Source: Woeseiaceae bacterium
GTDB taxonomy: Bacteria > Pseudomonadota > Gammaproteobacteria > Steroidobacterales > Woeseiaceae
NCBI GenBank assembly: GCA_028277185.1
Contig: JANQGQ010000022.1
Location: forward strand, 62,001 to 126,000
DNA length: 64,000 nt
Reading direction: 5' to 3'
A model generated the notes under the pieces. That model was not told the origin of the DNA. It ran no database searches and saw only the letters and a list, made by a program, of their open reading frames with translations. The stretch's first letter is position 1. Every line of letters begins with the position of its first letter. This document shows positions 17,907 through 26,499 of the stretch, piece by piece. Position numbers and translations under genes: made by a program.

Positions 17907-18120
17907 GCAGGTTCCATACTAAGAACGCATAAGATCGCGGATTTTAGGGCCATATTCCCGAAAGAAGGTGTCGTCCCCCACCGCCGTCAAGATCGCATAT
18001 CGAGTTCGACCAGTCGTTTCTGTTGTTAAGTGACAACACATGCGAACTACTTATTTAGGCGCTCGGCAGGGCCCGTCCCGTACAATCGCGGGCATCGTTT
18101 ATCCACCGAAGGACTTGCCC

Positions 18121-18537
18121 ATGCTGCGCTGGACGCCCTTGCTCCTGCCCTTGCTGTCAGCGACGGGGCCCGCAGCGGCCGACACGCTCGACGACTACGT
18201 CGCGTACCGCAGCGGCAGCTTCAGTTCCGCGGCACAGGCTGCCGTGGACAGCCGCTACGACGCGGTCACCTGGCATGGCGATCTCGATATCGACCGGCTC
18301 ACGAAGCTCGACGGCTGCGACGGCATCATCGTACGCGCCGGGCGCGCGCGCTTCGAAGGCAAGCCGCCGCCGACGCGCGGCGTCGTTATCTCGCGCTTTC
18401 CCTGCCTCGAGGCAGCCGAGCGGTTCTGGTACTCGGACGAGTACGCGGAAATTCTGCCGCTGCGCGAAGGTATCGCGGAGTTCGAGGTGATCGTACTGCC
18501 GGCGCCGCCGCTGCCGGCGTGGGTCGGCAACGACTAG
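18121..18537 (+). CDS. Exported DUF1330-like protein
   Basis: 138-residue protein with a signal peptide (residues 1-20, cleaved near GPAAA-DT). The body looks like a ferredoxin-fold DUF1330 domain: a VAYRSGSF strand, then GIIVRAGRARFEG, and VVISRFPCLEAAERFWYSDEY, the family's hallmark. The ATG at 18121 is preferred, with GAAGGA upstream, over an in-frame ATG at 18040. Most DUF1330 proteins are cytoplasmic, so export is a little unusual. Its stop and the stop of the convergent reductase share the bases CTAG. Function unknown. Confidence 0.72.
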   Translation: MLRWTPLLLPLLSATGPAAADTLDDYVAYRSGSFSSAAQAAVDSRYDAVTWHGDLDIDRLTKLDGCDGIIVRAGRARFEGKPPPTRGVVISRFPCLEAAERFWYSDEYAEILPLREGIAEFEVIVLPAPPLPAWVGND

Positions 18538-19310
18538 CCGACGAAGGCGCGCTCGATGACGTAGTCGCCCGCCTCGCCCTGATTCGGCGAGGCCTCAAAG
18601 CCGCGCGCGTCGAGCAGCGCCGTCATGTCTTTCAAGAACGGTATGGAGCCGCAAATCATCGCACGGTCTTTTGCCGGGTCGAGCTGCGGCAGACCGAGGT
18701 CGCTTTCCAGCTTGCCGGATTCGATCAGAGTCGTGATCCGCCCCGAGTGCTCGTAGGGCTCCCGGGTCACGGTCGGGTAGTACAGGAACTGCTCACGAAT
18801 CAGCTCGCCCAGGTATTCGTCATCGGGCAGCTCTTTGGTGAGAAAGTCGTGGTACGCGAGATCGCAGACGCGGCGCACGCAGTGGACGAGCACGACCTTC
18901 TCGAACTGCTCGTACGCAAAGGGATCGCGGATGATGCTCAGAAAAGGCGCCAGCCCCGTGCCGGTCGCGAACAGGTACAGGTTGCGGCCGGGCCGCACGT
19001 CGCACAGCACCAGCGTGCCCACTGGTTTCATGCTGATGAGCACCTCGTCGCCTTCCTCGATGTGCTGCAGACGGGACGTCAGTGGCCCGTTCTCGACCTT
19101 GATCGAAAAGAACTCGAGTTCCTCGGCGTAATTGGGGCTTGCGATCGAGTACGCTCTCAAGAGCGGCTTGCCGTTGACTTTGAGCCCAACCATCACGAAG
19201 TGGCCGCTCTCGAAGCGAAACCCGGGCTCGCGCTCGGTCGTGAAACTGAAGAGCTTGTCGTTCCAGTGATGGATGCCAGTGACTTTGGCGGTGGTGACGG
19301 CTGCGGCCAT
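18534..19310 (-). CDS. fpr: Ferredoxin-NADP(+) reductase
   Basis: 258-residue FAD enzyme exchanging electrons between NADPH and ferredoxin or flavodoxin. The FAD motif RAYSIASP is at 52-59 and the NADP-site glycine motif ATGTGLAPF at 115-123; MICGSIPFLKDM is the second NADP segment. The C-terminus YVIERAFVG is the bacterial subclass ending, which covers the flavin. Single gene. Its role is usually redox balance, oxidative-stress defence and Fe-S cluster supply. Confidence 0.93.
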   Translation of the reverse strand: MAAAVTTAKVTGIHHWNDKLFSFTTEREPGFRFESGHFVMVGLKVNGKPLLRAYSIASPNYAEELEFFSIKVENGPLTSRLQHIEEGDEVLISMKPVGTLVLCDVRPGRNLYLFATGTGLAPFLSIIRDPFAYEQFEKVVLVHCVRRVCDLAYHDFLTKELPDDEYLGELIREQFLYYPTVTREPYEHSGRITTLIESGKLESDLGLPQLDPAKDRAMICGSIPFLKDMTALLDARGFEASPNQGEAGDYVIERAFVG

Positions 19311-19483
19311 TTTCGTTCGTACCTGAGCCCCGGTTGCCCGGAGCGAATCGCGTCTGTTGTTGGTGGAAGACGGCTGGCGGTTGGCTGACCGATGCGGGCC
19401 CGGGAGCCCGGTACCCAGCGCAAGGTCTTGTGAATGCTTGAATTATCCGGGCCGGAACGCGCGAAAGCAACGGTTTGCGGAAA

Positions 19484-21031
19484 CTACGGACAGGGCTGAA
19501 TCGACCGCGATCCCCGAGGCACCTCGAACGCCGCAAGCGTGAAGACCTCCGCCTGCGGCACGCTCACGTCTTTGACGGCGCGCATCTCCGTTCGCCAGCG
19601 GTCCCGGTTCACGTCGCACCAAAGATAGCCCGAGTACCGGTTGTCGAAGAATCGCATCGACGGGTTCTCGGCAGGCCGCCCCGTCACATCGGCATAGCGT
19701 TCATCGTCGCCCCGCGACGCCGAAATCGACGACGCGATGAACTCGACCAGCGCGGGTTCGCTGTCGGGATCGCCCGGATTCGCGTTTACCCGACCAGCGT
19801 AGAACGCGTGGATGTTCCCGGCAAGCGAGACCACGTTGTCCAGCCCTCGCGTCCTGACGCGATCCAGAATCCGTTGCCGGTTGGCCGGATAGCTGTCCCA
19901 GCCGTCCGCCTCGTAGGCGACCTCCGGTCCCGCCCGCCGGTCGAACGGCGCCATGAGCGTCGCCTGCACGAGCGCGTCCCAGAGGGTGTCGGAGGCGCCG
20001 AGGCCATCGAGAAGCCAGGCCTCCTGGCGTTGGCCGAGCAGACTGCGCGCAGGATCGTCGGCCGCGTCGCAGGGTACGAAGTCGAGCGGACGCGTCTCGT
20101 TGCACACCGGCACGTCGCGGTACTGCCGGACGTCGAGCAGACTCATCCCGACGAGATCGCCGACCCTTGCCCGGTCGTAGAGCTTCAGACCGCCGTCGAC
20201 GAGTTTCGTGCTCAACCGAAACGGCATGTGCTCGAGATAGGCCCGCAGCGCGGCGCGCTTTCTTGCGGCGAACTGCCCGATCGGCACGACCGGCCCGCCC
20301 CGCGCCGGGATATGGTGTTTCGGCCCCCAGTCGTTCACGACCTCGTGATCGTCGGGGATCAGGAACCACGGGTGGCGCGCATGGGCAAGCTGGAGGTCCG
20401 CGTCCTGCCGGTAAGCCGCGTACAGCAGCCGGTAGTCGCTCAGCGACACCGCTTCTTCGACCGGCACCGGGCGCACGGTGTTCCAGACGTTTTCGTAGAT
20501 GTAGTCGCCCGTGTGCACGATGAACTGCGGGTCCCGGGCAACCATGTCGCGGTAGGCCGTGAAGTAGCCGTCGCCGAGATTCTGGCAGCACGCACTCGCG
20601 AAGCGCAGCGAATCGAGCCTCGACCCGGGCGCCGGCAGCGTCCGCGTGCGCCCGAGCCGGCTCTGAAACGGCCCGGTGTCGAACCGGTAAAAGTACGTGG
20701 TGTCCGCTTCGAGTCCCCTCGCCTCCACGTGGATCGCATGTGCCCGCTCGGCCCGTGCGATCGCCTCGCCTTCGCCGACGATCTGCCGCATTTCCCGATC
20801 GGCGGCGATGCGCCAGCGCACCGCCACGGGTTCGTCGAGCAGACGATCGTCGAACGGATCGGGCGCCAGCCGCGTCCACAGAACGACGCTGGACGCGTCC
20901 GGATCGCCCGAAGCCACGCCAAGCGTGAACGGATTGCCTTTCGGGCGCCCGTCCTTGGCGGTGTACGAGCAACCCAGCACCAAGCCGCAGGACGCGGCAC
21001 CCGCGAGGAAGCGCCGACGCGAGGGGTTCAC
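19484..21031 (-). CDS. phoD: PhoD-like alkaline phosphatase, Tat-exported
   Basis: 515-residue phosphodiesterase/phosphatase of the PhoD family. The start is a GTG at 21031 that overlaps the stop of the receptor gene (GTGA). Residues 1-20 form a Tat signal (SRRRFLAGAASCGLVLGC), with a possible lipobox. Metal-site motifs are visible: FASACCQN, HTGDYIYENV, PDDHEVVNDW and LAGNIHAF. PhoD enzymes use iron and calcium and release phosphate from phosphodiesters. Being the last gene of a FecI-FecR-receptor operon, it may degrade the receptor's ligand or release product from it; this is inference. The frame is open far upstream, which is only read-through of the receptor gene in another frame. Confidence 0.9.
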   Translation of the reverse strand: MNPSRRRFLAGAASCGLVLGCSYTAKDGRPKGNPFTLGVASGDPDASSVVLWTRLAPDPFDDRLLDEPVAVRWRIAADREMRQIVGEGEAIARAERAHAIHVEARGLEADTTYFYRFDTGPFQSRLGRTRTLPAPGSRLDSLRFASACCQNLGDGYFTAYRDMVARDPQFIVHTGDYIYENVWNTVRPVPVEEAVSLSDYRLLYAAYRQDADLQLAHARHPWFLIPDDHEVVNDWGPKHHIPARGGPVVPIGQFAARKRAALRAYLEHMPFRLSTKLVDGGLKLYDRARVGDLVGMSLLDVRQYRDVPVCNETRPLDFVPCDAADDPARSLLGQRQEAWLLDGLGASDTLWDALVQATLMAPFDRRAGPEVAYEADGWDSYPANRQRILDRVRTRGLDNVVSLAGNIHAFYAGRVNANPGDPDSEPALVEFIASSISASRGDDERYADVTGRPAENPSMRFFDNRYSGYLWCDVNRDRWRTEMRAVKDVSVPQAEVFTLAAFEVPRGSRSIQPCP

Positions 21032-23577
21032 TGACGGAACGTCACGTTGATGCCGTAGGTACGCGGCGGGCCGAAGTACTCGGCGATCGCGCCGGAGGTA
21101 CCGCGAATCCGCACGAAGTCCTCGTCGCCGAGGTTGCGGCCCCAGAGCGTGACCGACCAGCGGTCGGCATTCCAGCTGTAGCCGAGCCGCGCATCGATCA
21201 GCGAATAGCTGTCGATCAGGAACTGCGGGATATTGCTCGCGCCCGTGAAGTACTCGTCCTGCCAGGTGTAGTTGATGCCGGCCCGCAAGCTGCCCGTGCC
21301 GATATCGCGAACGTAGTCGAGTGTGGCGGAGAAGCTGTTCTCCGGCGCCGTCTGTAGCTGATTGCCGCTGAAATCCGCGCCGCCCGGGATTACGAACTCG
21401 TCGTATACGGCGTCGAGCCACGAGTAGGTAGCGGTGGCGGAAAGCGTGCTCGTGATGGACCAGGCCAGCTCCAGTTCGGCGCCCTCCATCGTCGCCTCGG
21501 CGGCGTTGAAGATGCTGAAGAACGAGCCCGGCAGGAGGAAGCCCTCCTGCTTGTTTTCGTATTCCTGGCGGAACAGCGTGGCGTTCGCGATCAAACGCCC
21601 GTTGTTCCACGCGGTTTTCGCCCCGAGTTCGTAGGCCGTGATCGTCTCGGGTTCGAAACCCAGTTCGACGGCCGTGATGTTGCTGGTCTCGGTGTTAAAA
21701 CCGCCGGCCGTGAAACCCTCGGTGCGGCTCGCGAACAGCGTCACCGTGTCCGTCGGGAAATAGCTCAGGGTGATCCGCGGCGTAAACTCGGAGAAACTGT
21801 TGCCGACGGCCGTGTTGAAATTGTTGTCGTTATTGTTGCTATCGACATAGCGTACGTCGACGTCTTTGTCCTCGGACGTGTAGCGCCCGCCGATCCCGAG
21901 ATCGACTTTGGGGCCGAGGTGGAACGTCGCGCTCAGGTAGGCCGCGAAGCTCTCCGTGTCTGCCTGCACCGTGAAGTCCCGATTTACGAACTCGGCGTTG
22001 CCGTTAGCGCCGAGCAAGAGATCGCCAAGGAAACGATCGGTCGTCTCGTCGTAAAAATACAGACCGGCGACGAAGTCGAATATCTTGCCGGGTTCGCTGA
22101 TGAACCGCAGCTCCTGCGAGAACGCGCTCGGCTCGTCGTTGTCGTCCTTGATGAACTGCGTGGAAACGGACGGCAGCGTCACATCGGCGGCTCCGAGGCT
22201 GTAGAGCTCCCTCGAGTCCGACTGCCTGAGCGCGGTAATCGACTGCACCGTACCCGCGCCGACCGTCCAGTCGACGTGCGCCGAGGCACCGTAGATGTCG
22301 CGCTCGAAAGACTGCGGCACGCGCAGCTCCGAGGTTCGGTTATCGCCGTCGTTGCCTGTGAGGTCGCTGCCGTCCGAACTCGACACGAACGAGTACCCTT
22401 TGCCCCCGTTCTCGTCGCGGGCGTAGTCCGCCGCAAGCCGTATCTCGAGCCCCGCGGCCGGGTGGAACGTCAGTCCGCCGCGTACCGTCAGCGAGTCGAG
22501 ATCTTCCAGCGTGTTGCCGTTGAAGCGATCGACGGAAAATCCGTCCCGCTGCCGGTACCCGACGCTGATCTTGCCCGCGGCGGTATCCGAGAACGGACCC
22601 GAAGCAAATGCGTCGACCTCGACGAGATCGTAGTTGCCCGTTCCCGCCCGAACCCGCAGGTCCGGCGCGTCGAAGGAAGGCTCCTCGGTGTAGATCTGGA
22701 TCGCGCCGCCGGTGACGTTCCGGCCGAACAACGTGCCCTGCGGCCCGCGCAGCACCGACACCTGCCGGACGTCGAACAACTGAAAGGCCGCGCCGGAGTA
22801 CCGCGGTACGTAGACGTCATCGATGAAGATGCCGACCGGCTTGCTCGCGCCCGCCTGACTGAAGGTATTCATCGCGCCGCGCACCGCGAAGTTCGGCGAG
22901 CTGTTGTTGAAGTAGGACGCCGCGAACCCGGGCGTGAACCGCGCAATGTCGTCGATCTCGAAAAAGCGATTCTCGACGAGGAGATCACCGGCAAACACCG
23001 TCCCCGTCACCGGCACATCCTGGAAGTTCTCTGCGCGAATCTGGGCCGTGACGACGATCTCCTCGATCTGCATGGTGTCCAGACCGCCGACGTCCTGCGC
23101 CGCGGCGGACCCGAGGAACACGGCGGATAGCAGCGCCGCGAGTCCTGACTTCTTTCTGTCGTTCATTTCCGTCTCCTCAACGTCTGATCGAGCGCCTGCC
23201 TCGATCTTCAACCCGCCCTCGGGATCGAACAGAGGGCGCAAACCCGTGTTCTCGAGGAGTAAGCTCACTGCTTCCTGCAGCGTGTAGCGACCGACGACCG
23301 CGTTTGCAGTCGTCTCGCTGGCGACGTCGTACGGGAATACGAACGTCAGGTCCGCTTGCTCCGCGAGCTGGATAAGCGCCTGGTCGGCGGTCTGTTGAGG
23401 AATGTCGAAAACAAATACGTCGGTGTCGTCCGCCGTCCACGCCGTGTGCGGCTGGCAGAGGATCAGAGCCAGAAAGCCCAGGACGTACGTGCCTGCCCTT
23501 TCGTCAACGGTACGCTTTACGCGCTTCCGGCTTCTGGACGAATGAGCAATGGATTTCCGCCAAACGAAAAACGTCAT
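21028..23577 (-). CDS. FecA-like TonB receptor with STN domain and a second internal signal peptide
   Basis: 849-residue reading frame. Residues 1-50 are a long basic signal peptide (hydrophobic core YVLGFLALILC); residues 53-125 are an STN signalling domain (FVFDIPQQTADQALIQLAEQ, GRYTLQEAVSLLLENTGL). Then comes a second complete signal peptide (MNDRKKSGLAALLSAVFLG, ending SAAA-QD), TonB-box-like EEIVVTAQI, a plug (VSVLRGPQGTLFGRNVTGGA) and a barrel ending in the motif NVTFRQ. The internal ATG at 23166 has a perfect GAGGAG site six bases upstream and would give a normal 712-residue receptor without STN. The frame is unbroken between the two parts. It follows fecR by 52 bases. A FecI-type promoter motif lies inside codons 6-15. 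Confidence 0.9.
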   Translation of the reverse strand: MTFFVWRKSIAHSSRSRKRVKRTVDERAGTYVLGFLALILCQPHTAWTADDTDVFVFDIPQQTADQALIQLAEQADLTFVFPYDVASETTANAVVGRYTLQEAVSLLLENTGLRPLFDPEGGLKIEAGARSDVEETEMNDRKKSGLAALLSAVFLGSAAAQDVGGLDTMQIEEIVVTAQIRAENFQDVPVTGTVFAGDLLVENRFFEIDDIARFTPGFAASYFNNSSPNFAVRGAMNTFSQAGASKPVGIFIDDVYVPRYSGAAFQLFDVRQVSVLRGPQGTLFGRNVTGGAIQIYTEEPSFDAPDLRVRAGTGNYDLVEVDAFASGPFSDTAAGKISVGYRQRDGFSVDRFNGNTLEDLDSLTVRGGLTFHPAAGLEIRLAADYARDENGGKGYSFVSSSDGSDLTGNDGDNRTSELRVPQSFERDIYGASAHVDWTVGAGTVQSITALRQSDSRELYSLGAADVTLPSVSTQFIKDDNDEPSAFSQELRFISEPGKIFDFVAGLYFYDETTDRFLGDLLLGANGNAEFVNRDFTVQADTESFAAYLSATFHLGPKVDLGIGGRYTSEDKDVDVRYVDSNNNDNNFNTAVGNSFSEFTPRITLSYFPTDTVTLFASRTEGFTAGGFNTETSNITAVELGFEPETITAYELGAKTAWNNGRLIANATLFRQEYENKQEGFLLPGSFFSIFNAAEATMEGAELELAWSITSTLSATATYSWLDAVYDEFVIPGGADFSGNQLQTAPENSFSATLDYVRDIGTGSLRAGINYTWQDEYFTGASNIPQFLIDSYSLIDARLGYSWNADRWSVTLWGRNLGDEDFVRIRGTSGAIAEYFGPPRTYGINVTFRQ
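23164..23178 (-). promoter_or_regulatory. Internal ribosome site and start codon in the receptor gene
   Basis: On the minus strand GAGGAG (23178-23173), a six-base spacer and ATG (23166-23164) form an ideal translation start. The ATG opens a standard signal peptide. It can produce a receptor isoform lacking the STN signalling domain, or it may mark the ancestral start of the receptor before fusion with an STN gene. Confidence 0.65.
23535..23563 (-). promoter_or_regulatory. FecI-type promoter-like motif, receptor copy
   Basis: The minus-strand sequence carries GGCGGAAA, then TGCTCATTCGTC, and agrees with the copy in front of the sigma gene (25257-25285) at 24 of 29 positions. GGAAA and CGTC are typical -35 and -10 elements of FecI-group sigma factors. 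It lies inside the annotated beginning of the receptor frame, so a transcript from it would miss the ATG at 23577. Confidence 0.6.
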
Positions 23578-23629
23578 CTTTTCGTTACGTTTGTGGGGGC
23601 GGCCCGGCCCTCGGTTAGAAAGCGTCGTA

Positions 23630-24643
23630 TCAGCGACTGCTGAGCAGTACTTTGTCGTCGCCGATACGCTGATACGAGATATCGAAGTTGTTCTGTAGCG
23701 TGATCAGCAGACCCTCGACATCGCCGGCTTTGAAATGGCCCGCGACGCGCACCTCCCGGGACCGTTCGTCGAGGAATACGAATTCGACTTCCGTGTAGCG
23801 CCCGACCTCCGTCATCGCGTCCTCGAGCGATTCGCCCCGGAACACGATGTTGCCATCGGTCCATGACAGCTTCACTTCGATCTCATCCGTTTCGATGCGC
23901 TCGACCTGCTCGCCGGACTGGCCCAACACGACGCGCGAACCGCTGGTCATCCGGGTCGCGGATGCCGGCGACAGCAGCGCTTCCCCATCGTCCGATGCGG
24001 CGTTCTGGATTCCGACCAGCACGGCACCCTCGATGACGATGACCTCTACGGACTGCCCGCTGGTGATTTCGACGTTGAACACCGTGCCAATCGCCTGAAT
24101 GACGCTTGCCTCCGCGTGGACCAGAAGCGGCCGTATCGGATCACGCGCCACCGTGACGTTGATCTCGCCGCGCTCGAGATCGATGACGCGACTGCCCTGC
24201 GAGTAGCGCACCTGCATCCTGCTGTCGGTATTCAGTACGATGACGGTTCCGTCGCTCAGACTGACCGTCGACTGCTCGCCGATTGCCGTCTCGTATACCG
24301 CCGCCTTCGCGGTGTCGCCGGCGTCGCCCGGATAGATCGACGGCACCGCGAACCAGACGGCCGCGGCCACTGCAAGCAGCGCCGAAGCAGCGACGGCCAA
24401 CCCGGGCGCCCGGCGGCGCCGCCGTTCGACATCCGGCAGGATCTCGGCCAGCCGGCCCAACGCGTCCATCTTGTCCCAGAGCTCGGCCATTTCGAGAAAC
24501 AGCTCGCGATTGCGGGTGTCGGCGAGGAACGCCTGCAGCCCGGTTTCCTCGTCCGGCGAAAGCCCGCGATCGATCCGGGCGATCCAGGCGCTGGCCTCGT
24601 CGTACCGACGATCCTGAGTATTGATTTCGTAGATGTTGCTCAT
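23630..24643 (-). CDS. FecR-type anti-sigma / signal transducer
   Basis: 337-residue inner-membrane protein of the FecR family. An N-terminal DUF4880-like helix region (ASAWIARIDRGLSPDEETGLQAFLA) binds the sigma factor; one transmembrane segment lies at about 81-104 (LAVAASALLAVAAAVWFAV). The periplasmic FecR domain follows (QSTVSLSDGTVIVLNTDS, VARDPIRPLLVHAEASVIQAIG), and the C-terminal part resembles an STN-contacting domain. It passes the ligand signal from the receptor's STN domain to the sigma factor. Its ATG overlaps the sigma stop codon (ATGA). Confidence 0.93.
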   Translation of the reverse strand: MSNIYEINTQDRRYDEASAWIARIDRGLSPDEETGLQAFLADTRNRELFLEMAELWDKMDALGRLAEILPDVERRRRRAPGLAVAASALLAVAAAVWFAVPSIYPGDAGDTAKAAVYETAIGEQSTVSLSDGTVIVLNTDSRMQVRYSQGSRVIDLERGEINVTVARDPIRPLLVHAEASVIQAIGTVFNVEITSGQSVEVIVIEGAVLVGIQNAASDDGEALLSPASATRMTSGSRVVLGQSGEQVERIETDEIEVKLSWTDGNIVFRGESLEDAMTEVGRYTEVEFVFLDERSREVRVAGHFKAGDVEGLLITLQNNFDISYQRIGDDKVLLSSR

Positions 24644-25218
24644 AGCTCGTCATCCTTGCCGAGTCCCGGGGCCCTGCGGCGCCGCGTCCGTGAGACCGTA
24701 CCGGAGGGAAGTGCCTGGCGCCGCATGAACTGCGTACAGCCGCGGATTCCCCGCGCGATGTGCTTCTCGACCGTGCTTTCCGACAGACGGAGCACGTCCG
24801 CGATCTCACGCTGCGAAAAACCGTAGACCTTCCGCAGGACGAAGGCCTTCCGACACTGCGCCGGAAGGTAGCGGACGGCATCGCAGAATCGCGAGAACTC
24901 CTGATCGGACACGACGGTCTCCAGCGTGCTGTCGCAACGCTCGCCGAGCACACCAGTCACGCTCTCTACGTCGTCCGTCGCGCTCGTAAGCCGCGACTCG
25001 GCGCGCTTGAGATAGTCGATGGCGAGGTTCCGGGCGGTGGCGAACAGAAACGACTTCGGCGATCGGATCCGCCCGACGTTTCTGGTCTCGCGAACGCGCA
25101 GGTAGGTCTCCTGGACGATGTCCTCGATCTCCCGCGGCGGCACGATACCGCTGATCGAACGCGCCAGCTGCGACCGAAAGTCGAGAAACGCTTTGGTGAG
25201 AGAATCGCCGTTTGCCAA
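24640..25218 (-). CDS. FecI-type ECF sigma factor
   Basis: 192-residue sigma-70 of the extracytoplasmic FecI group. Region 2 is seen as REIEDIVQETYLRV and FLFATARNLAIDYLKR; region 4 as LPAQCRKAFVLRKVYGFSQREIADVLRLSESTVEKHIARGI-type helices. The C-terminal tail is basic. It heads the operon sigma, anti-sigma, receptor, PhoD, all on the minus strand with overlaps or short gaps, so the set is a complete surface-signalling system. A promoter-like motif at 25257-25285 suggests autoregulation. Confidence 0.94.
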   Translation of the reverse strand: MANGDSLTKAFLDFRSQLARSISGIVPPREIEDIVQETYLRVRETRNVGRIRSPKSFLFATARNLAIDYLKRAESRLTSATDDVESVTGVLGERCDSTLETVVSDQEFSRFCDAVRYLPAQCRKAFVLRKVYGFSQREIADVLRLSESTVEKHIARGIRGCTQFMRRQALPSGTVSRTRRRRAPGLGKDDEL

Positions 25219-25256
25219 CGCTCTGGCCCTTGCTGTCCCGGTTGCTCAATCTGCCA

Positions 25257-25285
25257 TAGACGAATGAGCAGCGGTTTTCCGCCAG
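25257..25285 (-). promoter_or_regulatory. FecI-type promoter-like motif upstream of the sigma gene
   Basis: Minus-strand motif with GGCGGAAA and TGCTCATTCGTC, ending 39 bases before the sigma start codon. It is repeated nearly exactly at 23535-23563. Its GGAAA/CGTC layout fits a FecI-group promoter, although the gap between the two elements (13 bases) is shorter than in the E. coli fecA promoter. Confidence 0.6.
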
Positions 25286-25302
25286 TCCGATTCGCCTGAG
25301 TT

Positions 25303-26499
25303 CTAGAGCGCCAGCGCCGCCCGGATGACGAACGCGTTCGTAATGTCCACGAAAAACGCCGCGACGAGCGGCAGGATGATGAACGCCAGCGGCGCCGGTC
25401 CGTTGGCTTTGGTTACAGCGGTCATGTTGGCAATTGCCGTCGGCGTGGCGCCCAACGCGAAGCCGCCGAAACCCGCGCTGAGCACCGCCGCCTGATAGTC
25501 CTTGCCCATGGCCGGGAACAGGACGAACAGGATGAACAGCACGGCCGCCATGGTCTGCAGCAGCAGGATCAGGAGAAGCGGTCCCGCGAGGCCCGCCACG
25601 GTCCATAGCTGCATGCTCATCAGAGACATCGCCAGGAACAGGCCGAGCGAAAAATCGGACACCAACGCCAGCGCCCGAGTCCGCGCGGGCCAGGTGATGC
25701 GACGGAAGATCAACGGCACGGTGTTCGACATGACGATGGCCGTGAGCAGGCAGGTCACGAACAGCGGCAGTTTGAACCCGCTCCGCGACAGCGCATCGTT
25801 GATGAGCCAGCCGATGATGATGGCGATGTGCAGGACGAGGATGACGCGCATGATGCTCATGTGATTCAGCGTCTCCGTGGCCTCTTTCGCATAGCCGATG
25901 CCAACGACGGATTTTTCGTCGCTGCTCTTCAGCCGATAGCGACCGATGAGGAGTTTGGCGATCGGCCCACCGATCAGACTCGCGACGACGAGGCCGAGCG
26001 TCGCGGACGCGACGCCGATCTCCAGTGCGTTCGGTATGCCCTGGGCGACGAAGTCGGGCGCCCAGGCAATCGCCGTGCCGTGCCCGCCGATCAGCGACGT
26101 CGAACCCGCGAGAATCCCGATCTCCGCGGGCAATCCCACGAGACTGGCGCCCGACATTCCGACGACGTTCTGAACGACGATATAGGACAGCGTCAGCACG
26201 AGCATGATCGCGAGCGGCTTGCCACCGCGGATGAGATCGCTGACGCGGGCATTGAGTCCGATCGCTGTGAAGAAGTAGACGAGCAGCCGGTCGCGGGTGT
26301 CGAGCTCGAAGCTGACTTCGACGTTTGCAAGCACATAGAGCGCAAGCGTCACGAGTGCGGCGACAAGGCCGCCACTGACCGGCTCCGGGATGTTGTAGGC
26401 GCGCAGCACCGTCACCTTCCGGTTCAGGTGCACGCCGACGAAATAGACGACGATCCCGAGCGTGTACGCGACGAAACTGTCGATCTGGATTTCTGTCAC
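25303..26499 (-). CDS. gltS: Sodium/glutamate symporter
   Basis: 398-residue inner-membrane transporter of the GltS family that imports glutamate with sodium. There are about ten or more hydrophobic segments arranged in two repeats; family motifs include IPEPVSGGLVAAL, STSLIGGHGTAIAWAP and, in the second half, GFGGFALGATPTAIANM, the two pore loops. The start is a GTG overlapping the stop of the small upstream gene (GTGA). It stands behind that gene in one unit. Length fits the family (about 400). Confidence 0.95.
   Translation of the reverse strand: MTEIQIDSFVAYTLGIVVYFVGVHLNRKVTVLRAYNIPEPVSGGLVAALVTLALYVLANVEVSFELDTRDRLLVYFFTAIGLNARVSDLIRGGKPLAIMLVLTLSYIVVQNVVGMSGASLVGLPAEIGILAGSTSLIGGHGTAIAWAPDFVAQGIPNALEIGVASATLGLVVASLIGGPIAKLLIGRYRLKSSDEKSVVGIGYAKEATETLNHMSIMRVILVLHIAIIIGWLINDALSRSGFKLPLFVTCLLTAIVMSNTVPLIFRRITWPARTRALALVSDFSLGLFLAMSLMSMQLWTVAGLAGPLLLILLLQTMAAVLFILFVLFPAMGKDYQAAVLSAGFGGFALGATPTAIANMTAVTKANGPAPLAFIILPLVAAFFVDITNAFVIRAALAL

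Noticed and set aside
21032-21610. Long N-terminal extension of the PhoD reading frame (708 codons in total)
   Set aside because: It is only the receptor gene read in another frame; the Tat signal begins at the GTG at 21031, which overlaps the receptor stop.
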